Below are positions 53,807-62,965 of a stretch of DNA of 64,000 nt, piece after piece. Both the position numbers and the translations under genes were made by a program. Under the pieces are notes generated by a model, which worked only from the letters and a program-made list of their open reading frames with translations, made no database searches and was not told the DNA's origin. Source of the stretch: an uncultured Pelagibacteraceae bacterium (GTDB lineage Bacteria; Pseudomonadota; Alphaproteobacteria; Pelagibacterales; Pelagibacteraceae); assembly GCA_902620585.1 (NCBI GenBank), contig CACNJC010000001.1, positions 82,879-146,878 of the forward strand, written 5' to 3'. Numbering within the stretch: the first letter of the stretch is position 1; each line of letters begins with the position of its first letter.

Positions 53807-55273
53807 ATGGCAAAAAAAATAATAGTTATTGGCTCAGGCTTTGGTGGACTAGCGGCGTCGCTAAGATTAAAAGCCAAAGGTTATAGTGTAACTTTAATTG
53901 AAAAACATCCTGATTTGGGGGGTAGAGCAAGAGTATTTAAAAGGGGAAATTTTACCTACGATGGTGGTCCTACTGTAATCACTGCTCCATACCTATTAAA
54001 AGAATTATTTGATTTATTTAACAAAAAAATTTCAGATTATGTTGAAATAGTCCCTTTAAGTTTATGGTACAGATTTGTATTTAGTGATGGGCAAACTTTT
54101 GATTACTCTGGTGATGAGAAATCAATGGAGGAAGAAGTGAAAAAGTTTTCAGACAAAGACTTTAGAGGATATAATAACCTAGTAAAGTTTACTGAGAAAA
54201 TTTTCAATAAGGGTTTTACAGATCTTGCAGATAAACCTTTTAACAATCTTACTTTCATGCTTAAACAAGTTCCATCATTATTGCATTTAAAAAGTTATAA
54301 GTCTGTTTTTCAACTGGTTTCAAATTATATTTCTAATGAAAAATTAAGAAGGGTTTTCAGTATGCATCCTCTCTTAGTAGGTGGTAATCCTTTTACCACA
54401 ACCTCAATTTATACATTAATTTTATTTTTAGAAAAAAAATGGGGTATACACTATTCAATGGGAGGGACAGGCAACGTGGTAAAAGCATTAGAAAAATTAA
54501 TAAAGGAGGAAAATATTAAAATTATTAAAGATGCTGAAGTGACTGAGATCATTTCTACCAAAAACAAAGTTACGGGGGTGAAAACAAACAATTCTAAGAT
54601 TATTGATTGTGACTATGTTGTTTGTAACTCAGATCCACCAAACGTGTATCAAAATTTAATAAAGTCTAAAGATAATTATAGTTTTTTATTTAAACAAAAA
54701 ATGAAAAGGATGGATTACTCCATGGGCTTATTTGTTTATTATTTTGGATCTAAAAAACAATACAAGAATGTAGCTCATCATACAATCTACTTTGGAAATT
54801 CTTATGAAAAACACCTAGATAAAATATTTGAGAAAAAAACTCTTTCTGAAGATATTAGTTATTATTTGCATAGACCTTCAGCCACAGACCCCAATATGGC
54901 GCCAAATGGTCAAGATGCATTTTATGTTTTAGTCCCCGTACCAAATAATTTATCAAATATAAATTGGTCTAGTGAGGGTGAAAAATTCAAAAATCTAGTT
55001 TTAGATAAAATGAGTAAATCAGTATTGCCTGGAATAAAAGAAAATGTAATAAGCGATTTTTATCTGACTCCTGATTACTTTGAAAATGACTTAGCAACGC
55101 TTCATGGTTCGGGATTTTCAATTCAACCTAAATTTTCACAATCAGCATATTTTAGATTTCATAATCAGTCAGAGGTATTTGATAATTTGTATTTTGTGGG
55201 TGCTGGAACACATCCTGGTGCAGGAATGCCAGGTGTATTATCATCTGCTAAGATATTAGATAGATTGTTTTAA
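53807..55273 (+). CDS. crtI: Phytoene desaturase CrtI
   Basis: 488 residues. FAD-binding VIGSGFGGLAASLRLKAKGYSVTLIEK at the N-terminus, GGRARVFKRGNFTYDGGPTVI (bacterial CrtI signature), and the C-terminal FVGAGTHPGAGMPGVLSSAKI. It introduces double bonds into phytoene to yield lycopene. It opens the carotenoid genes, with crtB following in a TAATG overlap. It also starts only 17 bp after atpF, with no visible promoter in the gap, which suggests read-through from the ATP synthase genes. Confidence 0.96.
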   Translation: MAKKIIVIGSGFGGLAASLRLKAKGYSVTLIEKHPDLGGRARVFKRGNFTYDGGPTVITAPYLLKELFDLFNKKISDYVEIVPLSLWYRFVFSDGQTFDYSGDEKSMEEEVKKFSDKDFRGYNNLVKFTEKIFNKGFTDLADKPFNNLTFMLKQVPSLLHLKSYKSVFQLVSNYISNEKLRRVFSMHPLLVGGNPFTTTSIYTLILFLEKKWGIHYSMGGTGNVVKALEKLIKEENIKIIKDAEVTEIISTKNKVTGVKTNNSKIIDCDYVVCNSDPPNVYQNLIKSKDNYSFLFKQKMKRMDYSMGLFVYYFGSKKQYKNVAHHTIYFGNSYEKHLDKIFEKKTLSEDISYYLHRPSATDPNMAPNGQDAFYVLVPVPNNLSNINWSSEGEKFKNLVLDKMSKSVLPGIKENVISDFYLTPDYFENDLATLHGSGFSIQPKFSQSAYFRFHNQSEVFDNLYFVGAGTHPGAGMPGVLSSAKILDRLF

Positions 55274-56118
55274 TGACAGGCCTTATAAAAAAACATGCAA
55301 AATCATTTTACTGGGCAAGTTTTTTTTTATCAAAAGAAGTGTTTAAGAAATGTTCATTTTTATATAACTTTTGCAGAACCCTAGATGATATTGTTGATGA
55401 TAATAAGATGTTAGACGCAAAACAACAAGAATTTTTAAACTTCAAAAAAAATTTTACAGATAAAAATTTTAATAATCCAATAATAAGGGAAATGTGGTCA
55501 ATTATAGATAGTGAAAACATTTCTAAAAAAGTTGTGATTGACCTATTTGATGGTGTTGAAACAGATTTAAAGGAAAAAGTGCAAATTAATTCAAAAAAGG
55601 AATTATTGGTTTATTCTTATAGAGTTGCAGGTACAGTTGGTTTAATGATGTCAAAAATTCTTAAGGTAAATAGTAAAGAGGCTTTAAAAGGTGCAATAGA
55701 TCTTGGTATTGCGATGCAACTTACTAATATTGCCCGGGATGTTTGTGAAGATAAAATTCGTAATAGAAAATATATTGAACATGATTTTTCATCAATTCAG
55801 AAAATTATCGAAGAGTCACAAGTGTTTTATGAAAACTCGTTTAACTCTATGAGTTGCATACCAATTCAATCAAGATTTTCAGTTATTGTTGCAAGAAGAA
55901 TTTACAAAAAAATCAATGATTACATTCTTAAACAAAAAAATATTGAAAATTATAATAAAGCTGGAAAAATATATGTTCCAGTATTTGAAAAAATAATTCA
56001 AACTTTTTTATCTTTTTTTGACTTCATAAAGTTATTATTTATTCAAAATTTAAATTACGATAATCATATAAATCACAATATTTTGAAAGAGGAAATTAAC
56101 ATAAATGAAAGAATTTAA
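55273..56118 (+). CDS. crtB: Phytoene synthase CrtB
   Basis: 281 residues, trans-isoprenyl diphosphate synthase fold. First Asp-rich motif RTLDDIVDD near residue 38 and second QLTNIARDVCEDKIRNRKYI near 155, with SYRVAGTVGLMM in between. It condenses two geranylgeranyl diphosphates to phytoene. The substrate synthase crtE is not in the window. The 3' end overlaps crtY by 14 bp. Confidence 0.95.
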   Translation: MTGLIKKHAKSFYWASFFLSKEVFKKCSFLYNFCRTLDDIVDDNKMLDAKQQEFLNFKKNFTDKNFNNPIIREMWSIIDSENISKKVVIDLFDGVETDLKEKVQINSKKELLVYSYRVAGTVGLMMSKILKVNSKEALKGAIDLGIAMQLTNIARDVCEDKIRNRKYIEHDFSSIQKIIEESQVFYENSFNSMSCIPIQSRFSVIVARRIYKKINDYILKQKNIENYNKAGKIYVPVFEKIIQTFLSFFDFIKLLFIQNLNYDNHINHNILKEEININERI

Positions 56119-57172
56119 TTACGTTATTGTCGGCGGAGGTTGTGCGGGATTATCTTTAGCATATGAACTTGAGATTAATAATAAATTAAAAGATAAAACT
56201 CTTGCAATAATTGAAACACGTGGAGAATATAAAAGAGACAAAACATGGTCCTTCTGGAAAGTTTTTGATCATAGTTTTAATGACTGTGTCATTAAAAGTT
56301 GGGATAACTTTACAATTAACACCTCAGAGAATTCTCATGAATTAAGAAATAAAGATTTTCCATACCAAAGTATTGATAGTGGAAAATTTTATAAAAAAAT
56401 AAACTATAAACTTTCTGCTAATCAGAATGTAAGTTTTTTTAAAAATCTAGATGAAGTTAATTCAGAAAATTCAATTATCTTTAATAGTGTTATGAAAGAA
56501 AAACCTAATAAATCCAAGCTATGGCAGCACTTTCAAGGAATTGAGATAGAGACACCAAAAAATATTTTTGATGATGAGATAGTAAATTTGATGGATTTTA
56601 ATTGTGATCAGAGAAATGATGTGCATTTTTTTTATACATTGCCATTCAGTAAAAATAGAGCTTTGATTGAAACAACTTGGTTATCAAGTTTAGAAGACCA
56701 AAGTCTTATGGACTATGATATTCAACTAGAAAATTATATTAGAAATAATCTTGGAATAGAAAGTTATAAAGTTAATTTTACTGAGAAGGGAGCTATACCA
56801 TTATATTGTCCGCCATTTAAAAATGATAACAAAACTATAAATATTGGATCTGCTGGTGGAATGACTAGATTAAGCACAGGATATACTTTTTTAAATATTC
56901 AAGAACATAGTAAATATATTGTAAAAAATATTGATAAAATAAAAAAATTAAAAACATTCAATCTAGGAAAAAGATATCAATTTTTAGATAAAGTGTTTCT
57001 AAAAGTTTTAGAAAAACATCCAGAAAAAATGCCAAAAATATTCTTTAATATGTTTAAATCATCTTCAAAAACTGTTATTAAATTTTTATCAAACAAAAGT
57101 AACATTTTTGAAGACATAAAAATAATAGGCAAAATGCCAAAATTAGTTTTTCTAAAATCATTATTTAATTAA
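56105..57172 (+). CDS. crtY: Lycopene beta-cyclase CrtY
   Basis: 355 residues. The nucleotide loop VIVGGGCAGLSLAYEL is at the N-terminus. DKTWSFWKVFDHSFNDCV is the characteristic CrtY segment, FFYTLPFSKNRALIETTWLS the conserved middle, and NIGSAGGMTRLSTGYTFLNIQEHSKYI the C-terminal active-site region. It closes both ends of lycopene to give beta-carotene without net redox change. Neighbours crtB and blh overlap by 14 bp and 1 bp. Confidence 0.94.
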   Translation: MKEFNYVIVGGGCAGLSLAYELEINNKLKDKTLAIIETRGEYKRDKTWSFWKVFDHSFNDCVIKSWDNFTINTSENSHELRNKDFPYQSIDSGKFYKKINYKLSANQNVSFFKNLDEVNSENSIIFNSVMKEKPNKSKLWQHFQGIEIETPKNIFDDEIVNLMDFNCDQRNDVHFFYTLPFSKNRALIETTWLSSLEDQSLMDYDIQLENYIRNNLGIESYKVNFTEKGAIPLYCPPFKNDNKTINIGSAGGMTRLSTGYTFLNIQEHSKYIVKNIDKIKKLKTFNLGKRYQFLDKVFLKVLEKHPEKMPKIFFNMFKSSSKTVIKFLSNKSNIFEDIKIIGKMPKLVFLKSLFN

Positions 57173-58077
57173 TGGAAAGAATAAATTTCATACACTCCGT
57201 TATATTTTTTAACTTTTGCATTTTGCTTAGTCCGTTTTATCTCATGATTAGTTTTGATCCGATAATACTTTGTTTGTTTTTAATACTAGTTTTAGGAATT
57301 TCACACGGAGCATTAGATGATATTAAAGGAAAAAAGCTATTAAGAATATTTGGATTTAAATCTTCTATTTCTTTTTTTATTGCGTATATATTAATTTCTA
57401 TTTTGATAATAACTTCTTGGTTAATATTTCCTAATACTGTTTTATCTTTGTTTCTTATTGTTGCAGCTTATCATTTCGGCAAAGAAGATACGGTATTTTC
57501 TTTCCAAAGAAAATTTTGGATATCAGAAAGCTTATTTTTTTTAAAAGGATCATCGGTAATCTTAGTTCCATTATTATTGAAAAGAGAAGAGACGAACGAA
57601 ATATTTAGAATATTAAATTTTGAAGTTTTTGAATTTCAAATATTTAATGAAAAATTTTTAATATTTATGCTATGCCTAAGTTTTTTATCTTCTTTGTATA
57701 TTTCACACACAAAAAATAGCGATTTAAAAGGAATTATGATTATGGATTTTTTATCTTTAATTATATTAAATCTTTTTTTATCACCTATATTAGCCTTCAC
57801 AGTTTATTTTTGTTTTCTGCATTCAATTAGACATTCCATTACCCTAATTTTTGAACTTGATAAATCTTTCAAACCAGGATTGAAAAAATTTATTATAAAA
57901 GCAATTCCATTAACTTTTGCCACAGGAATAATATTTTTATTCGCGATTTATTTCTTGAACAATTTTTATAAGCTTGACGAAGCTATTTTTAAGGTGATTT
58001 TTATTGGTTTGGCGTCACTTACTTTTCCGCATATATTGTTAGAATATCTTTTAGAAAAAAATGAAAAAAAAACTTAA
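57172..58077 (+). CDS. blh: Beta-carotene 15,15'-dioxygenase (Brp/Blh family), retinal-forming
   Basis: 301 residues with about seven membrane segments. Conserved His motifs of Blh are present: ISHGALDD near residue 44, AAYHFGKED near 102, CFLHSIRHSI near 222 and FPHILLEYL near 288; these coordinate the iron centre. Blh cleaves beta-carotene into two retinals, the chromophore of rhodopsins. With crtI, crtB and crtY it makes a retinal pathway and implies a proteorhodopsin elsewhere in the genome. Its end overlaps ispH by 17 bp. Confidence 0.94.
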   Translation: MERINFIHSVIFFNFCILLSPFYLMISFDPIILCLFLILVLGISHGALDDIKGKKLLRIFGFKSSISFFIAYILISILIITSWLIFPNTVLSLFLIVAAYHFGKEDTVFSFQRKFWISESLFFLKGSSVILVPLLLKREETNEIFRILNFEVFEFQIFNEKFLIFMLCLSFLSSLYISHTKNSDLKGIMIMDFLSLIILNLFLSPILAFTVYFCFLHSIRHSITLIFELDKSFKPGLKKFIIKAIPLTFATGIIFLFAIYFLNNFYKLDEAIFKVIFIGLASLTFPHILLEYLLEKNEKKT

Positions 58078-59005
58078 AATTTATTTAGCTTCTCCTAGGG
58101 GGTTTTGTGCTGGAGTTAAAAGAGCAATTGAGATTGTTGAAAAGTCTATTAACAAATTTGGTGCTCCAGTATATGTGCGACATGAAATTGTACATAATAA
58201 ACAAGTTGTTGAGGAATTGAGAGAAAAAGGTGCAATTTTTGTTGATGAGTTATCTGATATAAAGGATGTAAGTAGACCCGTTATTTTCTCTGCTCACGGT
58301 GTACCTAAATCAGTTCCAGAAGAAGCAAAATTAAAAAATTTATCTTTTGTGGATGCTACTTGTCCTCTAGTTTCTAAAGTACATAGAGAATCAGAACAAT
58401 TAAATAAAAATGGATACAAAATATTATTAATTGGACATAAAAATCATCCAGAGGTAATTGGTACCATGGGTCAACTTCCTAAGGGATCAATTAGACTTAT
58501 TGAAACTAAGAAAGATGTAGAAAGCCTCAAAATTGATAATTTTAAAAATCCTTTAGCTTATATTACACAAACAACACTTTCTGTAGATGATACAGCTGAG
58601 ATAATTGAAACACTTAAAAAAAAATTTCCTACAATTAAAGGTCCGATAAAAGAAGATATTTGTTACGCAACTACTAACAGACAATCTGCGGTAAAGGAAA
58701 TTGCTTCAAAGTGTGATATGTTTTTTGTGGTAGGCAGTCGTAATTCATCTAACTCGGTAAGATTGGTTGAGGTCGCTAAAAAAGCAGGATGCAATAACTC
58801 TCACTTAATGCATTCTGAGAAAGAAATTCCTTACAATGAAATAAATAATTCAGATACTATTGGTATATCATCAGGGGCTTCAGCCCCTGATAAATTAGTT
58901 CAAGCATTACTAAACAACATAAAAAAAGATCGAAAAGTGTCTATAGAAGAGGTAGTAGTTGCTGAAGAAAAAGTTGTTTTTAAATTACCAAAAGAACTTA
59001 ATTAA
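58061..59005 (+). CDS. ispH: 4-hydroxy-3-methylbut-2-enyl diphosphate reductase
   Basis: 314 residues. The three cluster Cys lie in SPRGFCAGVKRAI, DATCPLVSKVH and EDICYATTNRQSAV. The substrate motif SAHGVP near residue 78 and SSGASAPD near the end are also intact. It performs the last step of the MEP pathway, yielding IPP and DMAPP. It overlaps blh by 17 bp, so isoprenoid supply is coupled to retinal synthesis, and abuts thrB (1-bp overlap). Confidence 0.97.
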   Translation: MKKKLKIYLASPRGFCAGVKRAIEIVEKSINKFGAPVYVRHEIVHNKQVVEELREKGAIFVDELSDIKDVSRPVIFSAHGVPKSVPEEAKLKNLSFVDATCPLVSKVHRESEQLNKNGYKILLIGHKNHPEVIGTMGQLPKGSIRLIETKKDVESLKIDNFKNPLAYITQTTLSVDDTAEIIETLKKKFPTIKGPIKEDICYATTNRQSAVKEIASKCDMFFVVGSRNSSNSVRLVEVAKKAGCNNSHLMHSEKEIPYNEINNSDTIGISSGASAPDKLVQALLNNIKKDRKVSIEEVVVAEEKVVFKLPKELN

Positions 59006-59973
59006 TGGCTGTCTATACAAAATTGAATCAAAATAAAGTTGAAGAAATTCTCTCTAAATATAATTTAGGTAAACTGGATACATTTAAAGGTATTGAAGAA
59101 GGTATAGAAAATACAAATTATTTTTTGTTGGTAAATAAAAAAAAATTTATACTTACGATTTATGAAAAAAGAATGAAATCAAAAGATCTTCCTTTTTTTT
59201 CAGAATTGATGTCTTTATTAAATAAGTCGAATTTTAAATGTCCTGCGCCAATCCCCAATAATAAAAATAAGACTATAACAGATTTTGAAGGAAAAAAATT
59301 AATGATTGTTTCTTTTCTTGAAGGAAAATCAAAAAAAAATTTATCACCAATCAATTGTAAATCGGTGGGAACTGAAATAGCAAAAATGCACGATCTTACA
59401 AAAAATTTTAAATTGAGTCGTAGTAATGATCTATCTATAAAATCATGGAGGAAGATATTTGACTCCGTCAAAGACAAGTGTACAAAAATACATAAGGATC
59501 TTCCAAAATTAATTGATGAGAATCTAAAAAATGTTGAAATAAACTGGCCTAAAAATTTACCAAAAGGAATTATTCATGCAGATTTATTTCATGACAATAT
59601 TTTTTTCGTTCAAGATAAATTTAGTGGTGTAATTGATTTTTATTTTTCTTGTGAAGATTTCTTAGCTTTTGAAATAGCTATTTGTTTTAATGCTCTCTGT
59701 TTCGATGGTTATAAAAGTAATTTGAGTTTTAATGTTACAAAGGCAAAAAATTTTATTGACGGATATACATCTGTAAGAAAGCTTAAAAATGAGGAATTAG
59801 ATAGTATTAAAGTGTTATCTCAAGGAGCCGCTTTAAGATTTTTGTTAACTAGAGTTTTTGATGCACTGAATCCAGTAAAAGGTTCGATAGTAAAAATTAA
59901 AGACCCCATAGAATATTTGAAAAGATTAGAATTTCATAAAGATTCAAAAAATCACGAAAATTATTTTTTTTAA
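59005..59973 (+). CDS. thrB: Homoserine kinase, APH/choline-kinase-like type
   Basis: 322 residues. Alphaproteobacterial ThrB fold: AVYTKLNQNKVEEILSKYNLG at the start, IEEGIENTNYFLLVNKKKFILTIYE, the phosphotransferase loop GIIHADLFHDNIFFVQDKFSGVIDFYFS near residue 190, and AALRFLLTRVFD near 275. It phosphorylates homoserine for threonine synthesis; thrC lies 0.9 kb downstream on the opposite strand. This is the aminoglycoside-phosphotransferase-like type, not the GHMP type. Confidence 0.94.
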   Translation: MAVYTKLNQNKVEEILSKYNLGKLDTFKGIEEGIENTNYFLLVNKKKFILTIYEKRMKSKDLPFFSELMSLLNKSNFKCPAPIPNNKNKTITDFEGKKLMIVSFLEGKSKKNLSPINCKSVGTEIAKMHDLTKNFKLSRSNDLSIKSWRKIFDSVKDKCTKIHKDLPKLIDENLKNVEINWPKNLPKGIIHADLFHDNIFFVQDKFSGVIDFYFSCEDFLAFEIAICFNALCFDGYKSNLSFNVTKAKNFIDGYTSVRKLKNEELDSIKVLSQGAALRFLLTRVFDALNPVKGSIVKIKDPIEYLKRLEFHKDSKNHENYFF

Positions 59974-60398
59974 TGAAGTTTAAAATTTACACTGATGGTG
60001 CTTGCTCAGGAAATCCTGGAAAAGGAGGTTGGGCAGCAATAATCTTAGATAGTGGTTTACATCAATCAAGTATTTCAGGAAGTGAAGATAATACCACTAA
60101 TAACAGAATGGAGTTAATAGCTCCAATCATGGCTCTAAAAAAAATTAAAAAAAAATCTGAAATTACCATCTATACGGACTCTAAATACGTAAAAGACGGG
60201 ATTACCGATTGGATTGAAAAGTGGAAATTAAATAATTGGAAAAATTCAAATAAGAAACCTGTTAAAAATAAAGATCTTTGGATTAAGTTAGATAACTCCT
60301 GTAAAAAACATAAGGTTAGTTGGAAATGGGTTAAAGCGCACGCAGGGAACAAATATAATAATCTTGCTGATGAGTTAGCAGTTTTAGAAACTAAATAG
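59973..60398 (+). CDS. rnhA: Ribonuclease HI
   Basis: 141 residues. The four acidic catalytic residues are visible: YTDGACSGNPGKGGWA (Asp), NRMELIAPIMAL (Glu), IYTDSKYVKDGI (Asp) and NNLADELAV (Asp), plus KAHAGN with the conserved His. It degrades RNA in RNA-DNA hybrids. It ends the 15-gene plus-strand run and overlaps the convergent peroxiredoxin by 8 bp. Confidence 0.97.
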   Translation: MKFKIYTDGACSGNPGKGGWAAIILDSGLHQSSISGSEDNTTNNRMELIAPIMALKKIKKKSEITIYTDSKYVKDGITDWIEKWKLNNWKNSNKKPVKNKDLWIKLDNSCKKHKVSWKWVKAHAGNKYNNLADELAVLETK

Positions 60399-60876
60399 AT
60401 CTTAAAAAGTTCTCAGCTGCTGATTGTTCACAAATAGCTGTTTCTTTCTCTTCCTCTAATTTTTTAACTTCACCATTCTCCACTAGCATAGTGTATCTAT
60501 TTGATCTAATTCCTAATCCTTTTTCAGATTTATCTACTTCTGCTCCAATCGCTTTTGTAAATTTAAGAAAAGGGTCGCCAACCATTAAAATTTTGCTTCC
60601 AACATTTTGATTTTCTCCCCAAGCCTTCATAACGTTAGGATCGTTTACAGCAATACACACAATTTTTGAAATTCCTTTTTTCGTGGCTAGTTCATAATTT
60701 TTTATGTAACCAGGCAGATGAAAAGTCGAACAAGTTTTAGTAAAAGCACCTGGCATACCTAAAATAATAGTCTTGCCTTTGCAAATATCTAAGATATCGA
60801 TTTTTTTTACATCATTATTTTTATCAAGATAAAATAATTCTGAGCCTGGTAATTTATCTCCTATTTTTATTTTCAT
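60391..60876 (-). CDS. Peroxiredoxin, Prx5 type
   Basis: 161 residues, thioredoxin fold. The peroxidatic Cys is in GMPGAFTKTCSTFHLPGY near residue 49, the Prx5-family signature, with VCIAVNDPNVMKAWGENQNV following. A second Cys at TAICEQSAAENFL near the C-terminus could resolve the disulfide. It reduces hydrogen peroxide or organic peroxides in the cytosol. It is the last gene of the minus-strand group ctaG-ctaE-surf1-thrC-prx and abuts thrC. Confidence 0.92.
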   Translation of the reverse strand: MKIKIGDKLPGSELFYLDKNNDVKKIDILDICKGKTIILGMPGAFTKTCSTFHLPGYIKNYELATKKGISKIVCIAVNDPNVMKAWGENQNVGSKILMVGDPFLKFTKAIGAEVDKSEKGLGIRSNRYTMLVENGEVKKLEEEKETAICEQSAAENFLRSI

Positions 60877-62249
60877 TATATTTTGCTTAAAATATATTTT
60901 TTAACTTCTAAACTTGAATTATTGATAATATCAAATGTTTCTTTTTTATCTATATTCAATTTTAGATGCTCAGGGGAATCTAAATTTTTCCCAATTGCTT
61001 TTTTAATTGTGTCACTGAATTTGTAAGGATGAGCTGTTCCAAGAACAACTATATCTCCTAAATTTTTAAAACTTTTTGCTGCTCCTACTCCTGTAGCAGT
61101 GTGGGGATCAATTATAAATTTATGCTCTTTATACATCTCATTTATAATATTTAATGTTTCTTCATCTGTTACTTTTGCTGCTTTAAAATCTTCTTTTATT
61201 TTATCGATTTCTTTTTTTTCTAGATTAAATAAATTTTTTGATGATAAGTCATTCATTAGTGATCCTACCTTAGTATCATTTTCATCTAATATATAATACA
61301 GAAGCCTTTCAAAATTACTGGCAACTTGAATATCCATGCTAGGCGTGATGGTTGGTTTCACAGTATCAGGTTTATACTCACCTGTATTAATTACTCTTTG
61401 CAAGATATCATTTTTATTAGTAGCGACTATAAGCTTGTTAATTGGCAAACCCATTTTTTTTGCTACGTATCCAGCATAAATATCTCCAAAATTTCCAGTT
61501 GGCACAGAGAAACTGATGTTTTTTTTTTTAAGTTTAAAGAAAGAGTAAAAATAATAAACAATCTGACAAACAATTCTTGCCCAGTTGATTGAATTTACAC
61601 CTGACATATTAATTCTTGCTCTAAAACTATCCTCATTGAAAAGCTCTTTTACAATTTTTTGACAATCATCAAATGATCCCTCTATAGCCATATTGAAAAT
61701 ATTGGCACCGCCTATTGTTGTCATAATTTTTCTTTGAATATTAGAAATCTTGTTATGTGGATGCAGTACAAAAAGATTTATATTTTTTCTATTGCTTAAC
61801 GCTGCTATAGCTGCCGAACCAGTGTCTCCTGATGTAGCAACAACGATATTTACAGTCTTATTTTTAGCAACCTGTAAGTGATCATACATATTTCCAATCA
61901 CCTGCATTGCAATATCTTTAAAAGCTAAAGTAGGTCCATGATAAAGTTCAAGAAGATTAATATCTCCAATCTTTTTTAAATTAACAACTTCTTTATTCTT
62001 AAAACAGTTATAGGATTTTTGTATCAGTGAGCTTAGTTCATTTTTTTTAATTTCATTTGGACAGAAATTAAATATTATTTCTGATGCAAGTTCGTTGTAA
62101 TTAAGGTGGCTTAAAATATTAAGATCTTCTTTATTATATTTCTTTATTTTAGTGGGTAAAAACAACCCTCCTCCTGGAGCAAGGCCTCTTAAAAAAATAT
62201 CTTTAAAACTAAATTTTAAAGATTTGTTTCTAGTGCTAAAATAATTCAT
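60876..62249 (-). CDS. thrC: Threonine synthase
   Basis: 457 residues, the longer ThrC type. The N-terminus YFSTRNKSLKFSFKDIFLRGLAPGGGLFLP is typical. The PLP lysine is in GPTLAFKDIAMQ near residue 112, VATSGDTGSAAIAAL binds phosphate, and SVPTGNFGDIYAGYVAKKMGLP follows. It converts O-phosphohomoserine to threonine. The kinase thrB is close by on the other strand. It overlaps surf1 by 4 bp (ATGA). Confidence 0.96.
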   Translation of the reverse strand: MNYFSTRNKSLKFSFKDIFLRGLAPGGGLFLPTKIKKYNKEDLNILSHLNYNELASEIIFNFCPNEIKKNELSSLIQKSYNCFKNKEVVNLKKIGDINLLELYHGPTLAFKDIAMQVIGNMYDHLQVAKNKTVNIVVATSGDTGSAAIAALSNRKNINLFVLHPHNKISNIQRKIMTTIGGANIFNMAIEGSFDDCQKIVKELFNEDSFRARINMSGVNSINWARIVCQIVYYFYSFFKLKKKNISFSVPTGNFGDIYAGYVAKKMGLPINKLIVATNKNDILQRVINTGEYKPDTVKPTITPSMDIQVASNFERLLYYILDENDTKVGSLMNDLSSKNLFNLEKKEIDKIKEDFKAAKVTDEETLNIINEMYKEHKFIIDPHTATGVGAAKSFKNLGDIVVLGTAHPYKFSDTIKKAIGKNLDSPEHLKLNIDKKETFDIINNSSLEVKKYILSKI

Positions 62250-62965
62250 TTTTTTCTTCTAAAATATAAATAATAAAAAATTATAGAAACTGATATTGCA
62301 TACCATGTTATAGCATATTTGAGGTGATTATTTGGCACATCAATACTAATCTTTTTAGGAAGTGGTATCTTAACTTGATTATCCTCTAAAAAAATAACGA
62401 ATTCATTAAATTGTTCTCCTGTAGCATCTCTCAGATCTTCTAAATCAATCGAAAACCAAATATTATTTTTAAGATCATTATCTGGTTTAAACATATTTGG
62501 CTTATATATCTCTCTTAAAAGTCCAACTATTTTTTTCTCATTTGCTACTTCAAAATTTATGCTAGGATTATCTTTAAGTTCTTTAATAATCCATCCTCTA
62601 TTAACTAAAACATTTTCACCTTTATTAGTCCTAAAAGGAGTAATAACATCATATCCAGGTTTACCACTATCATTTAAACTATACAGAAATATTTGTTTAT
62701 CAAAATCAAATTTTCCTAAAGTATTAACTCGTTGATAATTTTTTTTAATTGAGTTTGAGTATTCTATAGTACTAGAATTCAATCCAGAAGATATTTCGTT
62801 AATGAGTTCTAGCTTCCATTGCAATCTATAAAGTTGCCAAGTACCTAGTGCACAAAATACTGTTATAAAAAAAATTACAAATAGTTGAAATAAAAATGCC
62901 TTTTTCAATTTGAGTTTAACTTCCCCAAATGTATATTGCAGCAAATAAGAATAACCATACGACAT
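62246..62965 (-). CDS. SURF1-family cytochrome oxidase assembly protein
   Basis: 239 residues in the tracked frame. Two membrane helices flank a periplasmic domain: AFLFQLFVIFFITVFCALGTWQLYRLQWK (GTWQLYRLQWK is the SURF1 hallmark) and HLKYAITWYAISVSIIFYYLYFRRK. GYDVITPFRTNKGENVLVNRGWI is the conserved middle. It assists heme insertion into cytochrome oxidase subunit I. The tracked ATG overlaps ctaE by 50 bp; a TTG at 62908, just after the ctaE stop and behind GGGGAAG, is a likelier start (220 residues). The gene lies directly after ctaE, the usual order. Confidence 0.92.
   Translation of the reverse strand: MSYGYSYLLQYTFGEVKLKLKKAFLFQLFVIFFITVFCALGTWQLYRLQWKLELINEISSGLNSSTIEYSNSIKKNYQRVNTLGKFDFDKQIFLYSLNDSGKPGYDVITPFRTNKGENVLVNRGWIIKELKDNPSINFEVANEKKIVGLLREIYKPNMFKPDNDLKNNIWFSIDLEDLRDATGEQFNEFVIFLEDNQVKIPLPKKISIDVPNNHLKYAITWYAISVSIIFYYLYFRRKK

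Noticed and set aside
53807-58077. Proteorhodopsin gene inside the carotenoid cluster
   Set aside because: No seven-helix ORF with a retinal Lys motif is present between crtI and ispH; the Blh protein is the only multi-helix product there.
59160-59477. 105-aa minus ORF inside thrB
   Set aside because: Shadow of thrB with no motif; lies fully within a confident gene.
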